Source: Deltaproteobacteria bacterium (lineage in GTDB: Bacteria; Myxococcota_C; UBA6777). Taken from it: DNA of 32,206 nucleotides. The translations under genes were made by a program, and so were the position numbers. This document shows, one piece after another, positions 23,954 through 32,002 of the stretch; the stretch's first letter is position 1; each line of letters opens with the position of its first letter. The stretch spans positions 1 to 32,206 of the forward strand of contig PCBK01000053.1 in NCBI GenBank assembly GCA_002731275.1. Reading direction: 5' to 3'. The notes under the pieces are model-generated. The model ran no database searches and was not told where the DNA came from. It saw nothing but the letters and a program-made list of their open reading frames with translations.

Positions 23954-24035
23954 GTGGTCATGTGAGGTCGCAAAAAAGAATGGTGTGAGGGCTTTTCATC
24001 TTGTCAGTAAAGGGCATTTCTCACATTTGTTGCCC

Positions 24036-24051
24036 TGGTCCAAAATTTGCT
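24036..24051 (+). promoter_or_regulatory. Candidate sigma-54 promoter for the ligase operon
   Basis: TGGTCCA-AAAT-TTGCT keeps GG (24037-24038) and GC (24049-24050) 10 nt apart and the full TTGCT, but departs from the TGGCACG half at three positions. Taken alone, this quality of match could occur by chance in a window of this size. The iterated sites about 120 bp upstream raise the likelihood. It predicts a start near 24062 and a leader of about 100 nt. Confidence 0.4.
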
Positions 24052-24162
24052 TAAGGGGGGAGCGGAGCAAGGATGTCACTGTGAGAGGTGGCACTTGCCA
24101 AAGACATTCGCTCTATTCTTTTTATGTTTCCTGTGTCCACGGACACGACGCCGGAGAAAACA

Positions 24163-25653
24163 ATGACTCTCGATCAAACGAAAAACGCTGAAGCATCCCA
24201 GAGCACTCAAGTTGCAGCACCTACGAAACAAGTCAAGCCTTTTGAGCCTGGCTCGTACGAGATGCAAAATCACTTCTATCCACGTGTTCTCAATGCCCAG
24301 ATCCACCCACTCGTGCGCTTCTTTATGAACCTGGGCAATGAGCGGATCGCGCAGCGTTACTGTCACCTTCACCCGGAGACTCCCTATGAGGATATCCTCG
24401 CGGTGTTGCAAAAAGAGTCGAGATTCTTTCGTTGGGGGGGCGCAGACCTCTTCCAGACAACAACCGACAAAGGGATTCGTCAGACTGTTGTCATTGAGAC
24501 AAACTCTAGCCCCTCCGGTCAAAAATCCATGCCCTTGTTGGAAGAAGGGCAAGAGCAAGCAGGTTACAGAAAGCTCCTTGAGCGCTCCTTCTTGCCAGCC
24601 GTACGCAAGAAGAAATCCCTCAAAGGTGTGCTCGCTGTCCTCCACGACAAAAACCCTATGGAGACAGAGGGATACGCGTCGACACTGGCGGACCTTGCAG
24701 GTGAGACTGTGTACCACGTCCCTTTCTACGTCAACGATCCCAATCCACCCGCGCGCTTTGTCGACGGGATCCTGGAGATCTACGTCAAAGGTGATTGGGT
24801 CCCCGTCCGCGGCGCGCTCAAGTACGTGACACAGCGCCCCTGGACACGCATCCCGCCTATCACCAAGACCCTGATCTTCAACCCGGTCTTGTGTTGCCTC
24901 GCTGGCGGACGTAACAAATTGTTGGCGGCCAAAGCATACGACATGTTTAACGCCAACCACCAAGAGTCCGGTTTTCAGATCCATGCACCTGAGACCATCT
25001 GGGATGTGTCCCACAGAGAGATCCCTTTTTGGGTTGAACGTATGGGCGGCTTTGCGGTCGTGAAAAACCCCTACAGTAACGCTGGACAGGGAGTTTGGAC
25101 CATCACAAACCAGGACGAGTTGGACGCTTTCATGGCGCTGGAGCAACGCTACGATCAATTTATCGTGCAGGCGCTGATCGGTAACCGCAACTGGAGCTCA
25201 CGTGGTAGCCACGGTTCGCTGTATCACCTCGGCACGATCCCCAACAAGAAAAAGAACTTGTTTGTTGTGGACTTTCGCTTCATGGTCGGCAGCAGCCCCG
25301 AAGGTTTCTTCCCTGTCGCGATCTATGCACGCCGCGCACGTAAGCCGTTGGCCAAAGATCTTGACGGCTCTGTACATTCGTGGGAGATGTTGGGGACGAA
25401 CCTCTCAGTCAAAAAAGAAGATGGCAGTTGGGACACAGAGAGTCATCGCTTGTTGTTGATGGACTCACGGGACTTTAACGCGCTTGGTTTGGGTGTCGAT
25501 GACCTCGTTGAGGCCTACATCCAGTCTGTTCTTGCGGTCTCCGCGATCGAAGATATGTCTGCCCGTCTGGTCACCCAGAAAGGCAAATTCCGCAGACGTT
25601 TGTTCCAATCCTTGAACCCTGATGCCTCTTTGGTCGAGGAAATTTGCGAATGA
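24163..25653 (+). CDS. ATP-grasp-like protein (unassigned family), first gene of ligase operon
   Basis: A 496-residue soluble protein. I do not recognise a named family. Two stretches look like ATP-grasp features: VVIETNSSPSGQKSMPLL (about 108-125), reminiscent of the metal-binding E-x-N strand, and AVVKNPYSNAGQGVWTI (about 325-340), like a nucleotide-binding Lys strand with a Gly-rich loop. FRFMVGSSPEGFFPVAIYARR also fits the core. The order may be circularly permuted, as in glutathionylspermidine-synthetase-like ATP-grasps. If correct, it forms an amide bond between a carboxylate and an amine at the cost of ATP. ATG 24163 has GGAG 7 nt upstream and was preferred over ATG 24124 and GTG 24088. 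Its stop overlaps the next start (ATGA), implying coupled expression. The antisense frame here is a shadow. Confidence 0.8.
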   Translation: MTLDQTKNAEASQSTQVAAPTKQVKPFEPGSYEMQNHFYPRVLNAQIHPLVRFFMNLGNERIAQRYCHLHPETPYEDILAVLQKESRFFRWGGADLFQTTTDKGIRQTVVIETNSSPSGQKSMPLLEEGQEQAGYRKLLERSFLPAVRKKKSLKGVLAVLHDKNPMETEGYASTLADLAGETVYHVPFYVNDPNPPARFVDGILEIYVKGDWVPVRGALKYVTQRPWTRIPPITKTLIFNPVLCCLAGGRNKLLAAKAYDMFNANHQESGFQIHAPETIWDVSHREIPFWVERMGGFAVVKNPYSNAGQGVWTITNQDELDAFMALEQRYDQFIVQALIGNRNWSSRGSHGSLYHLGTIPNKKKNLFVVDFRFMVGSSPEGFFPVAIYARRARKPLAKDLDGSVHSWEMLGTNLSVKKEDGSWDTESHRLLLMDSRDFNALGLGVDDLVEAYIQSVLAVSAIEDMSARLVTQKGKFRRRLFQSLNPDASLVEEICE

Positions 25654-26708
25654 TAGAATGGATTGAAGGTGCCGGAAAAGTCCGATGCACAGAAGCTTTA
25701 GAGCTGGATGATCTGCCAAAAGGGACCGTCTCAAGGTTGCTCGTCGAGATCGCACGCGACGCACTTGGTGCGCCGATCTGGGCACCTGTCCTCGTTGCAC
25801 GAGGCGAAAAACCCGGACCTGTCTTTGGGATGACCTCGGCTCTGCACGGTAACGAGCTCAATGGTGTGCCCGTTATCCATCGCGTGATCAACGATTTGCA
25901 GCTGCGCGCGCTTCGTGGAACAGTCGTCGGGGTCGTGATCGCGAACGTCCCGAGCTATCTTCGAGAGCAGCGACGATTTCCTGATGGGACAGACCTCAAC
26001 CACATCATGCCTGGTCGACATGATGGAAACGTCGCAGAGATTTTCGCCTATCGTCTCGTGCACAGGATCTTGAAGACGTTCAACTACCACGTCGATCTGC
26101 ACACGGCGAGCTTTGGTCGGATCAACTCATTGTATGTTCGCGCAGACATGAAAGATCCGACCACATCACAGATGGCGTATCTACAACGACCACAGATCAT
26201 CCTGCACAACCCGGCGTCAGACCATACGTTTCGGGGGACGGCGATGGAGTTAGGGATCCCTTCGGTCACACTGGAGATTGGAAACCCTCATCGCTTTCAG
26301 CCTGAGTATGTCAAGCGCTCGATCGTAGGGATGCGTGCAATCCTCGCTGAGTCGGGGATGGTCGCCAAGCGCCCACTGTCGATGAAAGAGCCACCTGTTT
26401 TGTGCTCCTCTTCAAAGTGGATATACACTGACGCAGGCGGGTTTTTGGAAGTTCTTCCTGGCGTCACTGAGCGACTCCAAGAAGGGCAGGTGATGGCGCG
26501 ATTGACAAACGCCTTTGGTGACATCATTCGCGAGTATAAAGCGCCCTTTGATGGGATCGTGATTGGAAAAAATGTCAACCCTGCTGCACAGACAGGCGCG
26601 CGGATCTTACACCTCGGTGTGCCTGCAGACGCCAAAGAGCACGGGTTTCAAGAGAGGCGCGAGTGGAAACGTCCAAAAGCTCGCAAGCCCAAGGATACAG
26701 AGAGATGA
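25650..26708 (+). CDS. AstE/aspartoacylase-family zinc hydrolase
   Basis: A 352-residue M14-like metallo-hydrolase. The zinc ligands are H66 and E69 (SALHGNELNG) and H151 (DLHTASFG). The expected catalytic Glu is E209 (VTLEIGNPHRF), and DLNHIMPG (115-122) corresponds to the family's D-[LM]-N-R-x-[FM]-P-G segment. The C-terminal about 90 residues (GGFLEVLPGVTERLQEGQ, later APFDGIVIG) form the usual barrel-sandwich domain. Relatives remove an acyl group from N-acyl amino acids (succinylglutamate, acetylaspartate, acetyl-diaminobutyrate). The substrate here is unknown. It overlaps both neighbours by 4 nt (ATGA), so it is made in step with two ligase-like proteins. It may therefore trim or recycle their N-acylated or peptide product. 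Confidence 0.9.
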   Translation: MIEWIEGAGKVRCTEALELDDLPKGTVSRLLVEIARDALGAPIWAPVLVARGEKPGPVFGMTSALHGNELNGVPVIHRVINDLQLRALRGTVVGVVIANVPSYLREQRRFPDGTDLNHIMPGRHDGNVAEIFAYRLVHRILKTFNYHVDLHTASFGRINSLYVRADMKDPTTSQMAYLQRPQIILHNPASDHTFRGTAMELGIPSVTLEIGNPHRFQPEYVKRSIVGMRAILAESGMVAKRPLSMKEPPVLCSSSKWIYTDAGGFLEVLPGVTERLQEGQVMARLTNAFGDIIREYKAPFDGIVIGKNVNPAAQTGARILHLGVPADAKEHGFQERREWKRPKARKPKDTER

Positions 26709-27691
26709 AGTTTTCATTCTTGGTCAACGAATTTAAGACCCTCGTCGCCAGCCAGACCACCGCCATGTTGATGGAAGCTGCGGTCGTCAAAGGGCACGAT
26801 ATCTACGTCTTTGGCGTCGCAGACCTCGGTCTCACCCCCGAAGGCCAAATCGTCGCCGCTGCTCGTCATTGTCCTGCCGGGCAGCTCGAAGGGGTCGCTG
26901 AGTGTGTTGCCTTCCTCAAGGAAGCGACACCCCAAACCCTTGACCTGTCTGCCTCGGACGTCGTGTTGTTGCGGACCAACCCCGCACGTGACAAAGAACG
27001 CCAATGGGCCCACGACACTGCGATGTCATTCATGAGAATGTTACGGGATCGTGGTACGCCTGTGCTCAACGATCCTGATGGCCTGATCCGGGCGAGCAAT
27101 AAGCTCTACCTCGGGATGTTTCCCCCCGAAGTTTACCCACGGACCATGGTCAGCTGTCAGCCCAAAGAGATCCACGAATTTGTCACCTCGATGGATGAGA
27201 CCTGTGTGCTCAAACCATTGCAGGGGACGCGCGGTCGGGATGTGTTCTTTGTGCACCCTGGCAAATACGAAAATCTTAATCAAATTATCGATGTGTTAAC
27301 GAGGGATGGATTCGCGATGGTGCAATCCTTCCTTCCCGAAGCTGTGCGTGGTGACATCCGTGTCGTTACGATGGATGGGAAGATCCTCGAAGTAGATGGA
27401 AAACCTGCGGCGGTCGCACGTGTCCCTAAGACAGGTGACCTTCGCAGCAACATTCACGCAGGAGGGAAAGCCGAACCACCAAAGATTACGGATGCGATCC
27501 GCGAAGTCGTCTCTGTGATCGGTCCTCGACTCGTCGAGGATGGGATCTTTTTAGCCGGTCTCGACTTTATTGGGAACAAGGTCGTCGAGATCAACGTCTT
27601 TAGTACCGGTGGCTTCCGTGATGCCGAAAAGTTCACGGGGATTCCATTTAGCGAATTGGTCATTGAGGAGCTCGAAGCACGCTTCGGCTAG
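26705..27691 (+). CDS. Glutathione synthetase (GshB)-like ATP-grasp ligase
   Basis: A 328-residue ATP-grasp ligase. The GshB layout is clear: an N-terminal Rossmann-like domain, LNDPDGLIRASNKLYLGMFP (121-140; GshB has 'NDP..LR..NEK'), the ATP-binding K170 in VLKPLQGTRGRDV, a glycine loop RSNIHAGGKAEP, and the metal-binding end DFIGNKVVEINVF (GshB 'EINVTSP'). The 'TSPTG' of true GshB is replaced by FSTGG, and no gshA-type ligase is in the window, so the product may not be glutathione. The starting ATG overlaps the upstream stop (ATGA). It probably joins a second amino acid to an acyl or peptidyl substrate in the same pathway as the two upstream genes. Confidence 0.88.
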   Translation: MKFSFLVNEFKTLVASQTTAMLMEAAVVKGHDIYVFGVADLGLTPEGQIVAAARHCPAGQLEGVAECVAFLKEATPQTLDLSASDVVLLRTNPARDKERQWAHDTAMSFMRMLRDRGTPVLNDPDGLIRASNKLYLGMFPPEVYPRTMVSCQPKEIHEFVTSMDETCVLKPLQGTRGRDVFFVHPGKYENLNQIIDVLTRDGFAMVQSFLPEAVRGDIRVVTMDGKILEVDGKPAAVARVPKTGDLRSNIHAGGKAEPPKITDAIREVVSVIGPRLVEDGIFLAGLDFIGNKVVEINVFSTGGFRDAEKFTGIPFSELVIEELEARFG

Positions 27692-27713
27692 GCCAATATC
27701 AGGAGACAACGCC

Positions 27714-28130
27714 ATGATTGGACGTCATCAAATTGTTGAAGAACTTGCAAGCCTCTACAGAGAAGAAGGTTACCCCACCTTCAAACGCACCGAATTTGAT
27801 GGGCTTTACCCCGACCTTCGGGTCGGTGAAAAGCTACGACATGCGCTGGTGATCAAGGTCGAGACCTATCGCCAGCTCGATTCTCCCCGCATCCAGGAAG
27901 ACTGGTGGCGGTTTGACCAAAATTATAAGGAGTGGTTCCTCTGTGTTCATAATGACCACTGGAACGACGCCGAAGACCTCTGTGATATGTGGGGCATCAA
28001 GAACGCCACGATCTTCGCCTGGGAAGAAGATGATGATGGTGAGATCTGGTTCCACGACGCGCCTTTCCTTGAAGAAGCGCCGATCGCGGTCCCCTACAAA
28101 GCGCCTTCCCTCCAAACTGCACGTCGCTAA
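27714..28130 (+). CDS. Small acidic protein ending the ligase operon
   Basis: A 138-residue cytoplasmic protein of unknown function, rich in Trp and Asp/Glu (RIQEDWWRFDQNYKEWFLCV, FAWEEDDDGEIWFHDA). The first half (VEELASLYREEGYPTF, then LYPDLRVGEK, then ALVIKVETYR) has the layout of small PD-(D/E)xK-fold proteins, but the catalytic E-x-K reads K-V-E, so nuclease activity is doubtful. AGGAG lies 8 nt before the ATG. It follows the GshB-like gene by 22 bp on the same strand, so it is the likely fourth gene of the operon. Alternatives are a binding or carrier partner of the ligases. It lacks the C-terminal EDWGE-type Glu of LysW-like amino-group carriers. Confidence 0.8.
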   Translation: MIGRHQIVEELASLYREEGYPTFKRTEFDGLYPDLRVGEKLRHALVIKVETYRQLDSPRIQEDWWRFDQNYKEWFLCVHNDHWNDAEDLCDMWGIKNATIFAWEEDDDGEIWFHDAPFLEEAPIAVPYKAPSLQTARR

Positions 28131-28170
28131 GTCTTTCCCCGTTCCTTATCCCTCTTTCCCCTCAACAAAC

Positions 28171-29745
28171 TCACTCAAAGATCGCAATGGGTGGCTTTGT
28201 ATCCCACTCTCCGTACAGCAGCTCCACACGGTACTTTCCAAAGTGAGGGGGGCGTGTATCCTTAAACGAAAAGGTTCGTGATTGTCCCGAGCGCATTGGG
28301 CTCATCGAGAAGTGACGTTTGGCAACTGTGCGACCATTTTTCAGATACACCACGCGGAATTTCAGCTTCTTGAGTCCCCACTTTGCATAGTTTTTCACTC
28401 TCCCCTTTAACCTGAATGTCCGTCTCAACAACATCTGTGTCGTGCGGCCGAATAGATCCGTGTACTTCACGAAGGGTTTGATGTCAGCCGCTCGGTTTTT
28501 GCGTTGTGGTTGGGGGTGAAGCAAGATCTGGCCCTTCTCGTGATCGAGCGTAAACAAGAAGCGTCGAAGGACATTCAACCCAAGCAGGCCGGAGAGACCA
28601 CGTTGTCTGTCTGCGCACGCGTTGCACACGACAAACGCTACGTTCCTGAGCGTGTATCCTCCGAGTGTCAGTTGGGAGAGCAGCCCGACAGGTGCGCGGA
28701 CGCGGCCATTTGCAGTTTGGAGCGTCAGCGATGGGGCGTTGTGAGGGACCCGGATGCGCAGTTGGTTGACGCGGTGACTGGAGAGTGTGAGGAAAGACGC
28801 GCCTGTGTCGAGTAAGAGTTTGCTCTTTGCGTGCATCAACTCCACAGGGATGATCAGGGATGAGCCTTGTTTTTCGAAGCTCAATCGTATCGTCTTGGCT
28901 GTTCCTGTATTCTTGGGCCGCGCTGGTTTGAGCTGTGGGAGCTTCTTGGGACGCAGGGGCGGGATGAAGCGTGGTGATTTGCGAAAAATGGGGGGGGTAT
29001 TTCGGGACAAAAACGAGCGCAGTGGTTGGAGAATACGTCGTCCAAGGGGGATCGCCTCTCGTTGTGGTGGTTTGGTCTCCGTCGGGGGCGGACGTCGCTC
29101 TATTTGTCTCTCAACGGGGGGTGTGGCTGTGGGTCTTCTTGCTTCGGGGCTGTTGTCTGGCTGTGTATTGGTCTGCTCAGGCGGTGTGGTCCTGCTTGTC
29201 TTGGGTTTGAGCTGACGCTTGAGGAAGCGCTTGGAGAGTACGAGTGTTGGGTTTTCACTCTCCATTTCGAGCAGGTAGGCGATGCGTTTGACGAACTGAC
29301 GGCCTCGGCGGAAGGCGACGTGTTGTTCGCTGACCTGGAGAAAGGTGGCGACCTCTTTGCTAAAGGGCCAATGACCGCTTTGTTTGAGGGCTTGTGAGGT
29401 GAGGGCGGGGGCGAGGACGACGAGCGCGAGTAAGCCGAGGGTGTTAAACAACAACATCACATGTGCGAAGGTGTCCTTGAAGCGAGCTCTTTTGTTCCAT
29501 CGTTGTCGCAACCATGTGAAGGAACTGTTGAGGATCATGGCTGGGATGAAGGCACAGGCCAGACCTACAGCGAGCATGATCGCCGGCGACTGCCAGCTCG
29601 TGACGTGTGCGACGAGGCTTCCGACAAAGAGGACTGAGATAGTGGCGAGTGAAAGACTGGCCAGACTCAACAATAGCCATGCGATACACCCCCATCCTGT
29701 CATGGGTTTGCGCCGCTGTGGTTCGTAATCAGGGTGTGTTCTCAA
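28171..29745 (-). CDS. Membrane-anchored retropepsin-like aspartic protease
   Basis: A 524-residue protein. Three hydrophobic segments near the N-terminus (about 16-42, 48-66, 88-110) are followed by a long Pro/Arg/Thr-rich linker (about 180-290). A retropepsin-like domain contains the active-site motif LLLDTGASFLTL (D313) and the downstream GLSGLLGLNVLRRFLFTLD strand typical of the TIGR02281/gag-asp-protease group. One Asp per chain means it should act as a dimer. The last 100 residues look like a beta-rich add-on (KLKFRVVYLKNGRTVAKRHF). The TTG at 29745 is taken as start because AGGAG is 8 nt upstream; ATG 29703 is the alternative. The start overlaps the end of a possible small upstream gene. 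Substrates are unknown, with envelope proteins plausible. Confidence 0.85.
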   Translation of the reverse strand: MRTHPDYEPQRRKPMTGWGCIAWLLLSLASLSLATISVLFVGSLVAHVTSWQSPAIMLAVGLACAFIPAMILNSSFTWLRQRWNKRARFKDTFAHVMLLFNTLGLLALVVLAPALTSQALKQSGHWPFSKEVATFLQVSEQHVAFRRGRQFVKRIAYLLEMESENPTLVLSKRFLKRQLKPKTSRTTPPEQTNTQPDNSPEARRPTATPPVERQIERRPPPTETKPPQREAIPLGRRILQPLRSFLSRNTPPIFRKSPRFIPPLRPKKLPQLKPARPKNTGTAKTIRLSFEKQGSSLIIPVELMHAKSKLLLDTGASFLTLSSHRVNQLRIRVPHNAPSLTLQTANGRVRAPVGLLSQLTLGGYTLRNVAFVVCNACADRQRGLSGLLGLNVLRRFLFTLDHEKGQILLHPQPQRKNRAADIKPFVKYTDLFGRTTQMLLRRTFRLKGRVKNYAKWGLKKLKFRVVYLKNGRTVAKRHFSMSPMRSGQSRTFSFKDTRPPHFGKYRVELLYGEWDTKPPIAIFE

Positions 29746-29929
29746 GCCTACTTCTCCTTTTACTCGGCCAGATGCACAAAACGTAACCATCCGGAGTATC
29801 GGTCGCGGGCATATTGTCATCGGGGCTTCTCTCTTCAAAGAGAAGATAAGACGTCCCATTGTATGACACAATCCACGGTGGGCATTCTATTCCCAAAGCC
29901 GACACTCCAAGACCGCGTTTTTCTTCCAT
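29729..29929 (-). CDS. Possible small protein upstream of the protease
   Basis: A 66-codon frame with protein-like composition (PPWIVSYNGTSYLLFEE, RSPDDNMPATDTPDGYVLCI). It runs into the protease gene and stops 17 nt past its TTG start, with the protease ribosome site inside its last codons. That arrangement would couple the two. There is no clear ribosome site before its ATG and no known family. A plus-strand frame covers the same DNA but looks less protein-like. Confidence 0.38.
   Translation of the reverse strand: MEEKRGLGVSALGIECPPWIVSYNGTSYLLFEERSPDDNMPATDTPDGYVLCIWPSKRRSRLENTP
29754..29758 (-). promoter_or_regulatory. Ribosome-binding site fixing a TTG start of the protease
   Basis: AGGAG (within AAAGGAG) on the minus strand, 8 nt before TTG at 29745. 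No comparable site precedes the ATG at 29703. Confidence 0.6.
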
Positions 29930-30173
29930 TCGTGAAGAACATACTCACACATATTCCTCACCTGGACGGTAGTTTAGGATGTTTGTGGATCCTGGGCAAG
30001 TTTCTGGGCACATTCTCCGTAGACCGTCTTCTTGGATAGACCCTTGCCTTGTAGGTGATATTCATCTGCTCCTTGTCTTTCCTGCTGACTTGCCTACACT
30101 GTCTCGGATATGAAGCTCCACATGGATCTTCTACGAGTAGATTGGCGTACATCGATGATAGACAAGGTGAGTG

Positions 30174-31217
30174 ATGGCGAAGAAGAGCGCGTTCAAGGGA
30201 AAAGATGTCCTCAACCAAGTACGCAAGGGGCAGGATCTGTCGCCTGTGTACTATATCTGTGGTGATGATCCGTATCTTATCAGCGAGATCATCGAGTCAC
30301 TTAAAGGGCGTATCCTTCCACAGTTTAAGGACTTCAACTTGCATCATGTCACGGCTGGCGAGGTCGAAGGCGACAAAATCGCTTCGTTGGCCATGCAACT
30401 GCCTGTGATGGATGCCTGCACGATGGTCTTTGTCCGCGAGGCACAGCTACTCAAAAAGGCCGATTGGGAAGGGCTCGCCAGATACCTCGAAGATCCTTCA
30501 CCGACGACCTGTCTGGTGTTGTTGGATCCCAATGACTCTCCACAGATCGACAAGCGCACGAAGGCCGGCAAGCTCATCGCCAAGTACACCGTTGGTTGTC
30601 GCAAGCCGTACGACAACCAGATGCCTCGCTGGGTCGAAGATCGTGCGCGCATCCATAAACTTCGTCTTGGGCCTGATGTCGCCTACCGTTTACTCGAATT
30701 GCTCGGCAATGACCTCGCCTCTCTCAACAACGCGCTCGAACGCATCGCGCTCTATCTCGGTGGCAAGGGTGACGTCAGCATCGATCTGGTCAACGAGCAG
30801 GTCGCGGAGAACCGTACGTACAATCTCTTCGAGTTGTCTGGTTTGATAGGGGATCGCAATTTACAGGGGGCGCTTCATCTCTTGCGTGGTTTGATGGAGA
30901 CAGGTGAGCACCCACTCAAGCTGCTCGTCTTGATGGCGAAGGCCTTTCGCTCCCTCCTGAAGGCACGTGTCGCATACGATCAGGGGGCACGACTTCACGA
31001 TATGGATGCCTTTGTCAATCCAAGAATCCGCTACAAACGAGATGAGAAGGTGCGCGAATTGTTTCAACAAGTCAAACGCTTCACAACACCTGAGTTGATC
31101 AAGGCGATCTCACTCATGCAAGAGGCGGATTTTTCGTTCAAGTCGACCTCAGGATTGACCCCTGAGTTGTTGATGGAACGGTTGGTGATCGAGCTTTGTC
31201 AATTGCGGGTGTCCTGA
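30174..31217 (+). CDS. holA: DNA polymerase III, delta subunit
   Basis: A 347-residue HolA protein, which opens the beta sliding clamp and loads it on DNA as part of the clamp-loader complex. The AAA+-like N-terminal domain begins with SPVYYICGDDPYLISEI, the degenerate nucleotide site typical of delta (no Walker A lysine). The middle has LLELLGNDLASLNNALERI and TYNLFELSGLIGDRN. The C-terminal collar helices contain GEHPLKLLVLMAKAFRSLL. Length and order match the family. ATG 30174 has AAGG 6 nt upstream; GTG 30171 is less well spaced. The stop overlaps the start of the next gene (TGATG), so the two are translationally coupled. Housekeeping gene. Confidence 0.95.
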   Translation: MAKKSAFKGKDVLNQVRKGQDLSPVYYICGDDPYLISEIIESLKGRILPQFKDFNLHHVTAGEVEGDKIASLAMQLPVMDACTMVFVREAQLLKKADWEGLARYLEDPSPTTCLVLLDPNDSPQIDKRTKAGKLIAKYTVGCRKPYDNQMPRWVEDRARIHKLRLGPDVAYRLLELLGNDLASLNNALERIALYLGGKGDVSIDLVNEQVAENRTYNLFELSGLIGDRNLQGALHLLRGLMETGEHPLKLLVLMAKAFRSLLKARVAYDQGARLHDMDAFVNPRIRYKRDEKVRELFQQVKRFTTPELIKAISLMQEADFSFKSTSGLTPELLMERLVIELCQLRVS

Positions 31218-31957
31218 TGAGTGAACAACAGATCGAAGCACAAACATTATATAAGCGTCTACTTGCTCGTCTGGATCGAAGAAAAGAGGCCGTCGCGCTG
31301 TTACTTCGTCATCCCGAACATTGTAAGGGGGCACCTCCTCCTGAGTTGTTGACCGCCTTGAAGCGTTACGCACATGATCCTGCGGAGACGATTACATCGT
31401 TGGCGAAGGCGTGGGAACGAGCACCTTTGTGTGACGATCTGCTTGGGCGCTTTTTGGCGACTCGTGTACCCAAGGCGCGTGAGGAGTGGGCGTCGTTGCT
31501 GCCGATTGCGCCATCCCACCATGCTTGGGAGACGATCTACGAGGTGGCCGCGAGGCCATTTGAGATTGTCGAGGTGAAGCGGTATATGTTCGAGGCGCTT
31601 GGTGGATTGCTTGATGATGGGTTGTTGTCGTGGGATGAGTTGGGAGAGCTTTTGGAGGAAGCATCGACACATTCGAATCCAAGGATCAGGGCGGTCGTCG
31701 CGACACTGCTTGGAAAGTGCTCCCCCACACATCCTCAGCTCGTGTTGTTGTGTCACATGCTCGATGATGCGAATCCTTGGGTTCTCGCGGCTGGACTTGA
31801 TGCCGTCTCGGTGTTGGGGGCACATCCAACATTGGCACATATGACCTTCTTGCGCTTTGAGAGACTTCGACTGCTCGAAGAGTGGCGTGAGATCCAAAAG
31901 AAACGCCATTCACTCCTGACACACCCACATCCTGTCGTGCGCGCCTCTGTTGGGTAG
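31217..31957 (+). CDS. HEAT-like helical-repeat protein coupled to holA
   Basis: A 246-residue cytoplasmic protein, all helical. Paired helices look like HEAT/ARM repeats, for example NPRIRAVVATLLGKC, NPWVLAAGLDAVSVLG and HPHPVVRASVG, each with the Asn/His-Pro-x-[VI]-Arg turn. Such repeats bind other proteins. There is no catalytic motif. The ATG at 31217 overlaps the holA stop (TGATG), which argues for co-expression with the clamp-loader subunit, although a functional link is not established. It ends at a repeat-type position, so the C-terminus may be an incomplete repeat. Confidence 0.82.
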   Translation: MSEQQIEAQTLYKRLLARLDRRKEAVALLLRHPEHCKGAPPPELLTALKRYAHDPAETITSLAKAWERAPLCDDLLGRFLATRVPKAREEWASLLPIAPSHHAWETIYEVAARPFEIVEVKRYMFEALGGLLDDGLLSWDELGELLEEASTHSNPRIRAVVATLLGKCSPTHPQLVLLCHMLDDANPWVLAAGLDAVSVLGAHPTLAHMTFLRFERLRLLEEWREIQKKRHSLLTHPHPVVRASVG

Positions 31958-32002
31958 TTCGATCTTGGGCTGATTGCTACCTGCTGACGCGGTCTTTGGG
32001 TC

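Noticed and set aside
24076-25158. Minus-strand frame of about 360 codons across the ATP-grasp-like gene
   Set aside because: The plus-strand frame is coupled to its neighbours, has a ribosome site and a more plausible protein sequence. The antisense frame shows no motif.
27714-28130. LysW-like amino-group carrier for the ligase operon
   Set aside because: No zinc-finger cysteines and no C-terminal EDWGE-type glutamate, so the carrier model used for lysine/arginine synthesis does not fit.
29734-30039. Plus-strand frame between the protease and holA
   Set aside because: No ribosome site. It overlaps the better minus-strand candidate, and its first part reads like the complement of that frame.
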